A stretch of 64,000 nt of DNA from an uncultured Clostridia bacterium (GTDB lineage Bacteria > Bacillota > Clostridia > Oscillospirales > Acutalibacteraceae), in the NCBI GenBank assembly GCA_947632045.1, contig CANRNQ010000001.1, positions 1 to 64,000 of the forward strand, read 5' to 3'. The notes below the pieces were generated by a model. The model worked only from the letters and a program-made list of their open reading frames with translations, was not told the origin of the DNA and did not search any database. Shown here piece after piece: positions 36,035 through 44,702 of the stretch. Both the position numbers and the translations under genes were made by a program. Numbering within the stretch: the first letter of the stretch is position 1; each line of letters starts with the position of its first letter.

Positions 36035-36832
36035 ATGTCGATAATAAAATGTGACAATATATCAATGAGCTACGACGGAGTCACGGTCTTTGACAATCTC
36101 AGCTTCGACGTGAAAAGCGGCGATTATCTTTGCATAGTCGGAGAAAACGGCTCGGGCAAAAGCACCCTGATGAAGGGCCTTCTCGGGCTAAAGCAGGTGA
36201 GGGACGGCAAAATAGTCTACTCCGACGGGCTGAAAAGGAATGAAATAGGCTACCTTCCGCAGCAGACGGGAGCGCAAAAGGATTTTCCCGCCTCGGTGTA
36301 TGAGGTCGTCATATCCGGCAGGCTGAATAAGCGCGGATTGAAGCCGTTTTATTCGAGCGCGGATAAGGAGAGCGCAAGGCTCAATATGGAAAGGCTCGGA
36401 ATAGAGCAGCTCAAAAACAAGTGCTACAAGGAGCTTTCCGGCGGACAACAGCAGAGAGTCCTGCTCGCCCGCGCTCTGTGCGCGACAAGCAAGCTGTTGA
36501 TTCTCGACGAGCCGGTCACAGGGCTGGACCCGATAGCGGCGTCCGAGATGTACGACATTATAAGCAGGCTCAATAAAGAGAACGGCATAACAGTAATAAT
36601 GGTGTCGCACGATATAGTAGCGGCGGTGGATCACGCCGACCATATTCTCCACCTGAGCAACAAGGAGGTCTTTTTCGGAACGACCGGGGACTATACTCAC
36701 AGCGAGCTCGGCAGCAGGTTTTTGTACCACAACTGCCACTGCGAGGGCTGTGAACGCCATTCGCGCTATCATCACGACAGCTCGCATATACACAAATACA
36801 CAAATAGGGCGGAGGTGCAGCGCGGTGAATGA
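36035..36832 (+). CDS. znuC: Metal (zinc/manganese) ABC transporter ATPase, ZnuC-like
   Basis: A 265-residue ATPase; ATG 36035 follows AAGGACAGGATA. Walker A is GENGSGKST (about residue 36), signature [15 protein letters not shown], Walker B LLILDEPVTGLDP and the H-loop VSHD. The C-terminus is an unusual tail rich in His and Cys (HNCHCEGCERH, then HHDSSHIHK), which could bind metal and sense or buffer it. It overlaps znuB by eight bases. No metal-binding lipoprotein (ZnuA) gene is nearby, so the receptor is encoded elsewhere or missing. Confidence 0.88.
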   Translation: MSIIKCDNISMSYDGVTVFDNLSFDVKSGDYLCIVGENGSGKSTLMKGLLGLKQVRDGKIVYSDGLKRNEIGYLPQQTGAQKDFPASVYEVVISGRLNKRGLKPFYSSADKESARLNMERLGIEQLKNKCYKELSGGQQQRVLLARALCATSKLLILDEPVTGLDPIAASEMYDIISRLNKENGITVIMVSHDIVAAVDHADHILHLSNKEVFFGTTGDYTHSELGSRFLYHNCHCEGCERHSRYHHDSSHIHKYTNRAEVQRGE

Positions 36833-37646
36833 TCTTTTTGAGATGCTCTCGTTTTCTTTTATGCAGAGGGCGTTTATAGTCGGAATACCCGTCGCGCTCT
36901 GCGCGGCTCTGCTCGGAGTAAGCCTTGTGCTTAAACGATACGCCATGATAGGCGACGGCTTGTCCCACGTCGGCTTCGGAGCGCTTGCAATAGCCTCCGC
37001 GTTCAACCTCGCCCCGCTCTGGGTGTCCGTGCCCGTGGTAATAATAGCGGCGTTTTTGCTCCTGAGGCTGAGCGAGAGCAGCAGAATAAAGGGCGACTCG
37101 GCAATCGCGCTTATATCGAGCGGAGCCCTCGCAATAGGAGTGGTGGTCGCGACGGTCGGCAACGGAATGAATACCGATTTGAGCAATTACCTGTTCGGCA
37201 GCATACTCGCGACAAGCGAGAGCGACGCTATAATGAGCGTTTGCCTGTCGGTCGTTGTTTTGGCGCTGTTTATTTTCTTTTACGGAAAAATATTCGCGGT
37301 CACCTTCGACGAGGGCTTTTCAAAGGCAACCGGCGTGAACAGCGGGGCTTATAATATGATAATCGCCCTGCTTACGGCTCTGACTATCGTCGTGGGTATG
37401 AGAATAATGGGAACTCTGCTGATTTCAAGCCTGATAATCTTTCCCGCTCTGACCTCAATGAGAATTTGCAGGACTTATAAAAAGGTGATAATCTGCTCCT
37501 CCGTCGTTTCCGTCGTCTGCTTCGTCGCCGGAATAGTAAGCTCGTATTTCCTCGAAACGCCCACCGGCGCGACGATAGTCCTTGTCAATATGCTGATGTT
37601 TTTCGCCTTCTCCGCTCTGTCGTACCTTGCAAAGCGCAGAGGATAG
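36825..37646 (+). CDS. znuB: Metal ABC transporter permease, ZnuB-like
   Basis: A 273-residue permease with about eight hydrophobic helices. GTG 36825 is chosen because GGAGGTGCAGC lies eight bases upstream and it overlaps the znuC stop; in-frame codons upstream lie within znuC. GDGLSHVGFGALAIA matches the conserved GDxLSHxxxPGxA loop of the ABC-3 family, and MIIALLTALTIVVGMRIMG is the EAA-like region. It partners with the ATPase just upstream. Confidence 0.9.
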   Translation: MNDLFEMLSFSFMQRAFIVGIPVALCAALLGVSLVLKRYAMIGDGLSHVGFGALAIASAFNLAPLWVSVPVVIIAAFLLLRLSESSRIKGDSAIALISSGALAIGVVVATVGNGMNTDLSNYLFGSILATSESDAIMSVCLSVVVLALFIFFYGKIFAVTFDEGFSKATGVNSGAYNMIIALLTALTIVVGMRIMGTLLISSLIIFPALTSMRICRTYKKVIICSSVVSVVCFVAGIVSSYFLETPTGATIVLVNMLMFFAFSALSYLAKRRG

Positions 37647-37699
37647 AGCGCTGTTTGTCGATAAACCTGATTTTGGCAGGCTGAAAATAAAGTTTTCGC

Positions 37700-37763
37700 C
37701 CGCCTTTTTCAAAAGGCGGCGGTTTCCAAAGGCAGAGCCTTTGGTCGCAGCCCGCAGGCTGCG
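37700..37763. repeat. Three tandem hairpins in the znuB-mutS-like gap
   Basis: CCGCCTTTT/AAAAGGCGG (37700-37719), CCAAAGGC/GCCTTTGG (37726-37744) and CGCAGCC/GGCTGCG (37746-37763) follow each other with only a few bases between. The flanking words TTTCC and GGTCGC recur in an ordered way. No coding frame is credible in the 249-bp gap. This looks like a repetitive intergenic element distinct from the cruciform family. Confidence 0.65.
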
Positions 37764-37895
37764 AAATCCCCTTGCGTTTCAAAGCGCGAGAGGGAGCAAG
37801 CCCCTTGTAAATAAAACTAATTTTAAAGCTGCGGTCGGCGAGAGCTTCGCTGAAAATAAAAATATATACCAATTCTTCTATCGGGAGTGACAGTA

Positions 37896-39599
37896 ATGGA
37901 TGAATTAAGTCTTTTGCACCCAAAGGGCTCAAAGGCCGTTTACAGAACGCTTACAAAGGAGGCCGTAAACGATTTGTCAGTCGATTTCCTTTGCGAGGCG
38001 CTTACAAAGGACGCGTATGAAAATAACTGTATAAAACAGCTCTTGACGAGCATAACGGACGACGAGGAGGTCATAAGGTACAGGCGCGACGTGTTCGACG
38101 ATTTCCTGCGCTTTCCCCAGCTTAGGTCCGACCTGACGGCTCTGCTCGCAAAGCTAAACGACCTCAAGGAGATAGAGAGGTTCAAAAAGGACACCGAGGC
38201 CTCCTCGCTTTGGCAGATAGTGAACAGACTGCGCGAGATGGGCGGATATGTGGATTGCATAACGCAGATAAAGAACACGCTTGAGAGCATAGACGTGCGC
38301 TCTCAGGGGCTTTTGGAGCTTAAAGCGGCTGTTCAGGCTGTTTATAACGACAGCGGCTTCCCCGTTTTGAAGCAGGATATTGAGGATACAATGGCCATGG
38401 CGAGAAGGCTGAGGAGCATCACCCTCGGCGTGAATCTCGACGATATGCTGCGCCCGAAGAACGTCGGCGTTATATCGCTGAACGACAAGGAGTTTTCCGA
38501 CAGCGGCATTTTAAAGCGCTTTATAAAATTTGCCAACCGCGACAGCGAGCTTCACCACGGCAACGATGTTTCGGGCTTTGTGAGCTTTCACCCGGCGAAC
38601 CCCTCGAGCGCGTCGGTCGGCTTTGGACAGCTTGTTATAGGCGCGCAGGGCGAGCTTAATCAGGTCTTCAGGAGCGAGGTCACAGGAGCCGACCCGCTTT
38701 CGGACGCTTTGAAAAAGGTAGTCACGGATATACTGCGCCGCACCGTCACCGAGATGAAGTCAATGCTGAATAAATACGTCGGAATAGAGGGCTATTCCTT
38801 CGTGTCGCTCATGTCGGAAATACTGTTCTATATAAGGTTTTCGGAGCTTTGCGAAAAAATAATGGAAAAAGGTCTGCCGCTGTGCAAGGCCGAGGTGCTA
38901 AATAAGGGAGAGCGCTCCTGCGACATTAAGGATATATATAATATCAAGCTCGCGATAAAGGCGGTGCGCGGCGAGGATATAGATATAGTAACTAACGAGT
39001 TTACCTTTGACGACGAAAAGAGGATATATATACTGACCGGCCCGAACAGGGGCGGAAAGACGACGATAACCCAGGCGGTCGGGCTTGCGTTTTTGCTCGC
39101 GCAGAGCGGCATATATGTTCCCGCGTCGTCTATGAGCTTCAGCCCCTGCGACAATATATTCACGCATTTCCCCGCCGATGAAAACGACACCGTGGATTTG
39201 GGCAGGCTCGGCGAGGAGAGCAAACGCCTTTCGGAAATTTTTGAGGACGCGACCGAATACAGCCTTATACTTTTAAACGAGAGCCTTGCAACCACTAATG
39301 TGGCAGAGGGACTTTATATAGCGAAGGACGTTGTAAAGGCCATGCGCTACCTCGGAGTAAGAGCTGTTTTTAACACTCATATGCACGATCTCGCGAGGAA
39401 TTTAGACGAGGTAAACGGCAGCGTCAAGGGCGACAGCCGCATAGCGAGTATGGTCACCGGAGTCGACAACGGCAGGCGCTCGTTCAAGGTGTTCATCGCC
39501 CCGCCGCAGGGAGTCAGCTACGCGAGGGATATTGCCGAAAAATACGGCGTTACCTTTGACAAGATAAAGAGCAAAATAGACGAAAAGAGCGCAAGGTAA
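37896..39599 (+). CDS. MutS-related ATPase (MutS domain V protein)
   Basis: A 567-residue protein; ATG 37896 is used (GTG 37887 is too close to GGGAG). Only the core and ATPase parts of the MutS family are present. The P-loop is LTGPNRGGKTTITQ (about residue 382), differing from the GPNMGGKS of classical MutS, and Walker B is SLILLNESLATT, with Asn-Glu in place of Asp-Glu. NTHMHDLARNLDE carries the switch His. It lacks the mismatch-recognition domain, so classical mismatch repair is unlikely. Such MutS-like proteins are uncharacterised; a role in DNA structure processing is possible. Confidence 0.82.
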   Translation: MDELSLLHPKGSKAVYRTLTKEAVNDLSVDFLCEALTKDAYENNCIKQLLTSITDDEEVIRYRRDVFDDFLRFPQLRSDLTALLAKLNDLKEIERFKKDTEASSLWQIVNRLREMGGYVDCITQIKNTLESIDVRSQGLLELKAAVQAVYNDSGFPVLKQDIEDTMAMARRLRSITLGVNLDDMLRPKNVGVISLNDKEFSDSGILKRFIKFANRDSELHHGNDVSGFVSFHPANPSSASVGFGQLVIGAQGELNQVFRSEVTGADPLSDALKKVVTDILRRTVTEMKSMLNKYVGIEGYSFVSLMSEILFYIRFSELCEKIMEKGLPLCKAEVLNKGERSCDIKDIYNIKLAIKAVRGEDIDIVTNEFTFDDEKRIYILTGPNRGGKTTITQAVGLAFLLAQSGIYVPASSMSFSPCDNIFTHFPADENDTVDLGRLGEESKRLSEIFEDATEYSLILLNESLATTNVAEGLYIAKDVVKAMRYLGVRAVFNTHMHDLARNLDEVNGSVKGDSRIASMVTGVDNGRRSFKVFIAPPQGVSYARDIAEKYGVTFDKIKSKIDEKSAR

Positions 39600-39776
39600 G
39601 CGCCGCCTGCCGAAGCGCTGGAGCAAGGCTATAAAATTATGCCTTAGCGAGAAAAGCGGTGTTAGCCTGTAAGCCAAAAATTGTATTAGTTCGCAGCCGA
39701 AATGTAATATGTCACAGTTTTATTTGGAACGCTCTGGGCAATGCTTACAAAAAATAACGATAAGGCGGAATTTTTA

Positions 39777-39805
39777 GTGACAAATTAATGCAATAATGTT
39801 ATAAT
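39777..39805 (+). promoter_or_regulatory. Sigma-A type promoter for the trpB-like gene
   Basis: GTGACA (39777-39782), 17 bases, TATAAT (39800-39805), 33 bp upstream of the ATG. Confidence 0.7.
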
Positions 39806-39838
39806 TATCATTAATCTTGTTATATGGAGGCGTTAAAA

Positions 39839-41215
39839 ATGGAGGATAAAAAAATCCCTTATAAAATTTATCTTGAGGAAGGCGAAATGCCAAAGCAATG
39901 GTACAATGTGCGGGCCGATATGAAAAATAAGCCGGAGCCGCTTTTAAACCCCGGAACATTACAGCCTATGACGGCGGAGGAGCTCGGCCACGTTTTCTGC
40001 GACGAGCTTGTTAAGCAGGAGCTTGACGACACGACGGCGTATATAGATATCCCCGAGGAAATTCAAAGCTTCTATAAAATGTACCGCCCGTCGCCGCTTG
40101 TAAGGGCGTATTGCCTTGAGCGAAAGCTCGGCACGCCGGCGAAGATATATTATAAGTTCGAGGGCAACAACACCAGCGGAAGCCACAAGCTCAACAGCGC
40201 TATTGCACAGGCATATTATGCGAAAAAGCAGGGGCTTAAGGGCGTTACGACAGAAACCGGCGCGGGTCAGTGGGGCACGGCGCTATCTATGGCCTGCTCT
40301 TATTTTGACCTCGACTGCAAGGTGTATATGGTAAAGGTGTCTTACGAGCAGAAGCCCTTTAGACGCGAGGTAATGCGAACCTACGGAGCCTCGGTCACTC
40401 CGTCGCCGTCTGAAACGACGCAGGTCGGCAGAAAAATATTACAGGAGCACCCGGGCACGACCGGAAGCCTTGGCTGCGCCATTTCTGAGGCGGTCGAGGC
40501 GGCGACCTCAACCGAGGGATACAGATATGTACTCGGCAGCGTGCTTAATCAGGTGCTTTTGCACCAGTCTATTATAGGGCTCGAAACGAAAATAGCCCTC
40601 GATAAATACGGCATAAAGCCTGATATAATCATCGGCTGTGCGGGCGGCGGCTCAAACCTCGGCGGACTCATCTCTCCGTTTATGGGCGAAAAGCTCAGAG
40701 GCGAGGCTGATTACAGGATAATAGCTGTGGAGCCCGCTTCATGCCCGAGCCTAACAAGAGGTAAATTCGCCTATGACTTCTGCGACACGGGCAAGGTTTG
40801 CCCGCTTGCAAAGATGTATACCCTCGGCAGCGGCTTTATCCCGTCGCCTAACCATGCGGGCGGACTCAGATATCACGGCATGAGCGCAATACTCTCTAAG
40901 CTATATGACGACGGCCTTATGGAGGCCTGCTCGGTCGAGCAGACGGCCGTGTTTGAGGCTGCCGAGCAGTTTGCGAGAGTTGAGGGAATACTTCCGGCTC
41001 CGGAAAGCAGCCACGCCATAAGAGTCGCAATAGACGAGGCGATGAAGTGCAAGCAGACCGGCGAGGAAAAGACCATCGTGTTCGGACTTACGGGCACGGG
41101 CTACTTCGATATGGTCGCGTATGAAAAATTCCACAACGGCGAGATGAGCGACTATATCCCGACCGACGAGGATTTAAAGCCGGGCTTTGACAGTCTTCCG
41201 AAGGTTGACAAATAA
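39839..41215 (+). CDS. trpB: TrpB-like pyridoxal phosphate enzyme (TrpB2 type tryptophan synthase beta)
   Basis: A 458-residue fold type II PLP enzyme; ATG 39839 follows ATGGAGGCG. The cofactor lysine is K117 in NTSGSHKLNSA; ETGAGQWGTALS and the phosphate-binding GCAGGGSNLGG follow. Length and the N-terminal extension (LEEGEMPKQWYNVRADM) place it in the TrpB2 group, which often acts without TrpA, converting indole and serine to tryptophan. No trpA or other trp genes are nearby, so it is probably an indole-salvage enzyme, as inferred for other stand-alone TrpB2 proteins. Confidence 0.92.
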   Translation: MEDKKIPYKIYLEEGEMPKQWYNVRADMKNKPEPLLNPGTLQPMTAEELGHVFCDELVKQELDDTTAYIDIPEEIQSFYKMYRPSPLVRAYCLERKLGTPAKIYYKFEGNNTSGSHKLNSAIAQAYYAKKQGLKGVTTETGAGQWGTALSMACSYFDLDCKVYMVKVSYEQKPFRREVMRTYGASVTPSPSETTQVGRKILQEHPGTTGSLGCAISEAVEAATSTEGYRYVLGSVLNQVLLHQSIIGLETKIALDKYGIKPDIIIGCAGGGSNLGGLISPFMGEKLRGEADYRIIAVEPASCPSLTRGKFAYDFCDTGKVCPLAKMYTLGSGFIPSPNHAGGLRYHGMSAILSKLYDDGLMEACSVEQTAVFEAAEQFARVEGILPAPESSHAIRVAIDEAMKCKQTGEEKTIVFGLTGTGYFDMVAYEKFHNGEMSDYIPTDEDLKPGFDSLPKVDK

Positions 41216-41269
41216 TAGGCGCTTGTTAATTGATATAGAAGGAATTGATAATAGAAGGTGGGTTTTACT

Positions 41270-42265
41270 ATGCTTGAAACAGAAAAACTCGCGCTTACGG
41301 ACGATTGGGATAAGACCTTCCCGAAAAGCGACAGGGTGAGCCACCGCAAGGTGACCTTTCGCAACCGCTATGGGATAACGCTTGCAGCCGATATGTATAC
41401 TCCTAAGGAGCTTGACGGAAAAGCAGCCGCCATTGCGGTTTGCGGCCCCTTCGGCGCGGTAAAGGAGCAGGCCTCGGGACTCTACGCCCAGATGATGGCT
41501 GAACGCGGATTTATAACAATAGCCTTCGACCCGTCGTTCACCGGCGAGAGCGGCGGCTCTCCGAGATATATGGCCTCGCCCGACATAAACACCGAGGACT
41601 TCCAAGCTGCCGTAGATTTCCTCTGCGTTCAGGATAATATAGACGAGGAGAAAATCGGTATAATCGGCATTTGCGGCTGGGGAGGAATGGCTCTTAACGC
41701 CGCGGCTATCGACACAAGAATAAAGGCTACCGTCGCGTCCACCATGTATGACATGAGCCGCGTGAACTCAAAGGGATATTTTGACGCTGACGACAGCGCC
41801 GATAAACGCTATGAATCGCGCAAGGCTCTCAACGAGCAGAGAATACGCGATTATAAAAGCGGAGCCTACGAGCTCGGCGGCGGAGTGGTGGATCCTCTGC
41901 CAGACGACGCTCCCTTCTTTGTGAAGGATTACTACGCTTATTACAAGACCCCGCGCGGATACCACCAGCGCTCTCTCAATTCAAACGGCGGCTGGAACAA
42001 GACCGGTTGTATGTCGTTTATGAACCAGCCTATACTTTGCTACTCGAATGAGATACGCAGCTCGGTTTTGATAGTGCACGGAGAAAGGGCGCATTCCTGC
42101 TATTTCAGCAGGGACGCATACGCCGCGATGATAAAGGATAATCCTTACTCCGACAATAAGGAGCTCATGATAATACCCGACGCCGTACACGTCGATCTGT
42201 ACGATAACCTTGAGGTCATACCCTTCGATAAGCTCGATGAGTTCTTCAAGAAAAACCTAAAATAA
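41270..42265 (+). CDS. Alpha/beta hydrolase with Cys in the nucleophile elbow
   Basis: A 331-residue hydrolase. ATG 41270 is preferred over GTG 41258 from the AGAAGGTGG site. The elbow reads GICGWGGMAL, G-x-C-x-G, with Cys where most members have Ser. The acid/His candidates are in VHGERAHSCYF and DAVHVDLYD. The N-terminus KVTFRNRYGITLAADMYTP is typical of YcjY/dienelactone hydrolase-like proteins. Related proteins form thiol nucleophile hydrolases, but the substrate is unknown. Cotranscription with the trpB-like gene, 54 bp upstream, is possible. Confidence 0.87.
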   Translation: MLETEKLALTDDWDKTFPKSDRVSHRKVTFRNRYGITLAADMYTPKELDGKAAAIAVCGPFGAVKEQASGLYAQMMAERGFITIAFDPSFTGESGGSPRYMASPDINTEDFQAAVDFLCVQDNIDEEKIGIIGICGWGGMALNAAAIDTRIKATVASTMYDMSRVNSKGYFDADDSADKRYESRKALNEQRIRDYKSGAYELGGGVVDPLPDDAPFFVKDYYAYYKTPRGYHQRSLNSNGGWNKTGCMSFMNQPILCYSNEIRSSVLIVHGERAHSCYFSRDAYAAMIKDNPYSDNKELMIIPDAVHVDLYDNLEVIPFDKLDEFFKKNLK

Positions 42266-42301
42266 TTTGGGGCTTGTTTTTAAAAACAGCCTCGCTTACG
42301 G

Positions 42302-42340
42302 CAGCTTTACCGGCGCAAGTCGGTAAAGCTGTTGCTTTTA
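42302..42340 (+). terminator. Intrinsic terminator with a repeated hairpin sequence
   Basis: CAGCTTTACCG (42302-42312) pairs with CGGTAAAGCTG (42321-42331) over loop GCGCAAGT, followed by TTGCTTTT. The same hairpin occurs in reverse orientation at 55785-55814 with 28 of 30 bases identical. Confidence 0.8.
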
Positions 42341-42351
42341 ATATTGGCTAT

Positions 42352-42385
42352 AATTAAAGGGTGAGCCGGCGCTCACCCTTTAATT
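42352..42385. terminator. Bidirectional terminator between convergent genes
   Basis: AATTAAAGGGTGAGC (42352-42366) and its perfect 15-base complement (42371-42385) enclose a CGGC loop. AT-rich ends on both sides allow termination in both directions, between the hydrolase (plus) and purC (minus). The stretch 42386-42509 holds no gene. Confidence 0.8.
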
Positions 42386-42509
42386 CCTCCTATCGCTTTT
42401 TCAAAGAGCTGTTTCGGTTTAAATTCATCTCGCGTGATAAAAGCCTAATGAAGAAAACCTCCTTAAACGAGAAGGTAACGGTTCGGCGAGAGGGTGTAAG
42501 CCCAGGCTC

Positions 42510-43349
42510 TCAGGTCAGCCTGCTCAGACAGGAGCGATAAATTTGCTCGGTCTGCGATATAACGAAGGGAGGTATTTTATCAAATTGCATTTTGCCGTTT
42601 TTTCTGTTGTTGAGGAGCCAATCGCGCAAAAGCTGTTTGTCATATGATTTTGGGGACGAGCCCACACGGTAGTCCGAAAGCTCCCAAAACCTGCTTGAGT
42701 CAGGGGTGAATATCTCGTCGGCTAACACCGCGTGTCCGTGCTCGTCCATTCCAAATTCAAACTTTGCGTCGGCAATTATCAGTCCTCTTGACAGAGCGTA
42801 TCGAATGCAGACCTTATAAAGCTCCATGCAAATTTTTTCGATATGCTCCGCCAAGGAAGCCCCAAGCTGTTTTTTAAGCTCCGACATGGAGATGTACTCA
42901 TCATGCCCGCCGTCGCGCTTTATAGCGGGAGTCAGTATCGCCTCCGGAAGCCTTTGCGCCTGAGCGCAGCCCCGCTTAAGCTTTGCTCCGCAAAATTCAC
43001 CGCTTCTTTGATAAGCCTCCCACATACTGCCGAACATATAACCGCGTACAATAAACTCAAACGGCAGCATCTTCAGCTTTTTGACCATAACCGTGCGGCC
43101 GCGAAAATATTCCCTCCTGAAAAACGGCGGCATATTGCAAACGTCCTCCTCAAGGATATGATTTAAAACGATGCTCCTTGTTTTATTAAACCAGAAATTC
43201 GAAAGCGTGTTCAGCACTATGCCCTTGTCTTTAATTGTTATCGGCAGGATATTGTCAAAAGCCGAAATCCTGTCCGTAGTTACGATTACGAGCTTATCCT
43301 CTGAAATATCATAAATTTCGCGCACCTTTCCGCTGTATATGGGCTCCAT
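42510..43349 (-). CDS. purC: Phosphoribosylaminoimidazole-succinocarboxamide (SAICAR) synthase
   Basis: A 279-residue enzyme of purine biosynthesis that joins CAIR and aspartate using ATP. ATG at 43349 follows AAAGGAGGGAAAATT on the minus strand. Diagnostic segments: IYSGKVREIYDI at the N-terminus, PFEFIVRGYMFGSMW, and LADEIFTPDSSRFW. The length fits the longer eukaryote-like/Firmicute subclass. No other pur genes are in the window, so it is detached from a pur operon. The XRE-methyltransferase gene ends 13 bp upstream on the same strand and may be cotranscribed. Confidence 0.93.
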   Translation of the reverse strand: MEPIYSGKVREIYDISEDKLVIVTTDRISAFDNILPITIKDKGIVLNTLSNFWFNKTRSIVLNHILEEDVCNMPPFFRREYFRGRTVMVKKLKMLPFEFIVRGYMFGSMWEAYQRSGEFCGAKLKRGCAQAQRLPEAILTPAIKRDGGHDEYISMSELKKQLGASLAEHIEKICMELYKVCIRYALSRGLIIADAKFEFGMDEHGHAVLADEIFTPDSSRFWELSDYRVGSSPKSYDKQLLRDWLLNNRKNGKMQFDKIPPFVISQTEQIYRSCLSRLT

Positions 43350-43362
43350 AATTTTCCCTCCT

Positions 43363-44181
43363 TTAAGGCCTTTGAGCTATAAGAGTGTCCATGCAATGCT
43401 TGTGCGGCTTGCCGCCGCTGCTGCAATCGAATATGTTTTCTCTGCAATCGCGGAACAACCAATCGTGATAGTATCCGAACAGCTCGCCCGATATCCAAGG
43501 GTATCTGAGATCTTCGTTTCGGCCGTCGTCGGGAGCACGGGTTATAAACGGCTTTTTGACAAATACGTTCAGAGCGTTGATACCACCCGAAGCGGTGTGA
43601 GCCTTAAAAGAATCGCACAGCTCTTTTCTCGGCTGCGGCGGAACGAAATGAAGCAGACCGCTGCTGAATATAATATCAAATTCGGAGTCGGGGCGATAAT
43701 CAATAATATCCGCCTTAAAGAAATTTACATTTACGCTATTGTGCTCAGCGAGCCTTTTGGCCTTGTCAAGACCGACCTCCGATATATCGATGGCCGTAAC
43801 GTTGTAACCGCATTTTGCAAAAAACACAGCGTCCTTGCCCTCGCCGCAGCCGACGTCCAAAATACGGTACGGCTTTATCGGTGGGAGCAGCTTCATAATA
43901 TCATAGCAAATGACGTTCGGTTTGAGTCCCCAATAATACTCCTCGTCGCGGTACCGATTGTCATAGTCCGCCGCCGCTCCGCTGTAACCGACAAGGGCGT
44001 CGACCGTTGTGTTAAGCACCGCCGCAAGCTTTGGGAGCAGCTCAATGCTTGGATATGCCGTGCCGTTTTCCCATTTGCTTACAGCCTGAAAAGAGATATT
44101 GAGCGACTGCGCGAGCCGGTTCTGCGTCACGCCGAGCTCCCTGCGCTTTTTACTGATAAATTCTCCGAATCTGTTGTCCAT
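43363..44181 (-). CDS. XRE helix-turn-helix fused to a SAM-dependent methyltransferase
   Basis: A 272-residue two-domain protein. Residues 1-65 are an XRE domain (VTQNRLAQSLNISFQAVSKW). The remainder is a class I methyltransferase with motif I ILDVGCGEGKDAVFFAKCG, motif II-like VTAIDISEVGLD and FDIIFSSGLLHFV. Such fusions are found in Firmicutes near resistance or metabolic genes; the target could be a small molecule such as a toxic metal or tellurite. Orientation is minus, directly upstream of purC. Function is inferred from domains only. Confidence 0.85.
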   Translation of the reverse strand: MDNRFGEFISKKRRELGVTQNRLAQSLNISFQAVSKWENGTAYPSIELLPKLAAVLNTTVDALVGYSGAAADYDNRYRDEEYYWGLKPNVICYDIMKLLPPIKPYRILDVGCGEGKDAVFFAKCGYNVTAIDISEVGLDKAKRLAEHNSVNVNFFKADIIDYRPDSEFDIIFSSGLLHFVPPQPRKELCDSFKAHTASGGINALNVFVKKPFITRAPDDGRNEDLRYPWISGELFGYYHDWLFRDCRENIFDCSSGGKPHKHCMDTLIAQRP

Positions 44182-44557
44182 TTGACAATGCCTCCCGTTT
44201 GATTTTTTTACACGAGCAGAGTCTGATAAGTCTGCATTATCGGCTCTGAGGGGCGGAGAGTGTTTGCAAAATCCCTGTCTTTATTAGAACATAAAATACG
44301 GATAATCTCAATAACTAAAAAGGAGAGTTTTTATACTCGACTCAACCGTTGATTGAAACGCTCAGGCTTTAACTTTTTTATTTACAGCAGAGGCGAAGCT
44401 CCTTTTGCGCCTTAGCCATATCGAACAGGAGTATATTTTAAATTCAGCTATCTGCGCCGTCCCCAAGCCGTTTTTCAAGGTTTTTCTCTTGATTAGGCTT
44501 CTATGCCCGTAAATTAACCCCGTCGCAGAGAGCGGAGTAAAAATAAATATAGCTTTT
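44182..44557. other. Intergenic stretch without recognised features
   Basis: This 376-bp gap separates the divergent XRE-methyltransferase gene and era. It contains a possible minus-strand promoter (TTGAGA, 17 bases, TCTAAT) and an AT-rich plus-strand stretch with one short open frame of about 45 codons lacking a ribosome site. I see no RNA gene and no repeat. Confidence 0.5.
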
Positions 44558-44586
44558 TAGACAAACAGGGGGGATTGTGTTATACT
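44558..44586 (+). promoter_or_regulatory. Sigma-A type promoter for era-cca
   Basis: TAGACA (44558-44563), 17 bases, TATACT (44581-44586). It leaves a leader of about 110 bases before the era ATG with one small hairpin (GGCTTGATAAGCC). Confidence 0.65.
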
Positions 44587-44702
44587 GTATCTATTAAAGG
44601 TCAAAGGCTTGATAAGCCCGATTTATCTTTTTGGCGGGCGAGTTGTGCTTAAATCGCACAGGACAAGCGTTTGCTAAAGCGCAGAAACGGAGAATATAAA
44701 TT

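Noticed and set aside
44320-44510. A small open frame of about 45 codons in the era upstream gap
   Set aside because: No start codon with a ribosome site and no similarity recognised; too short to support.
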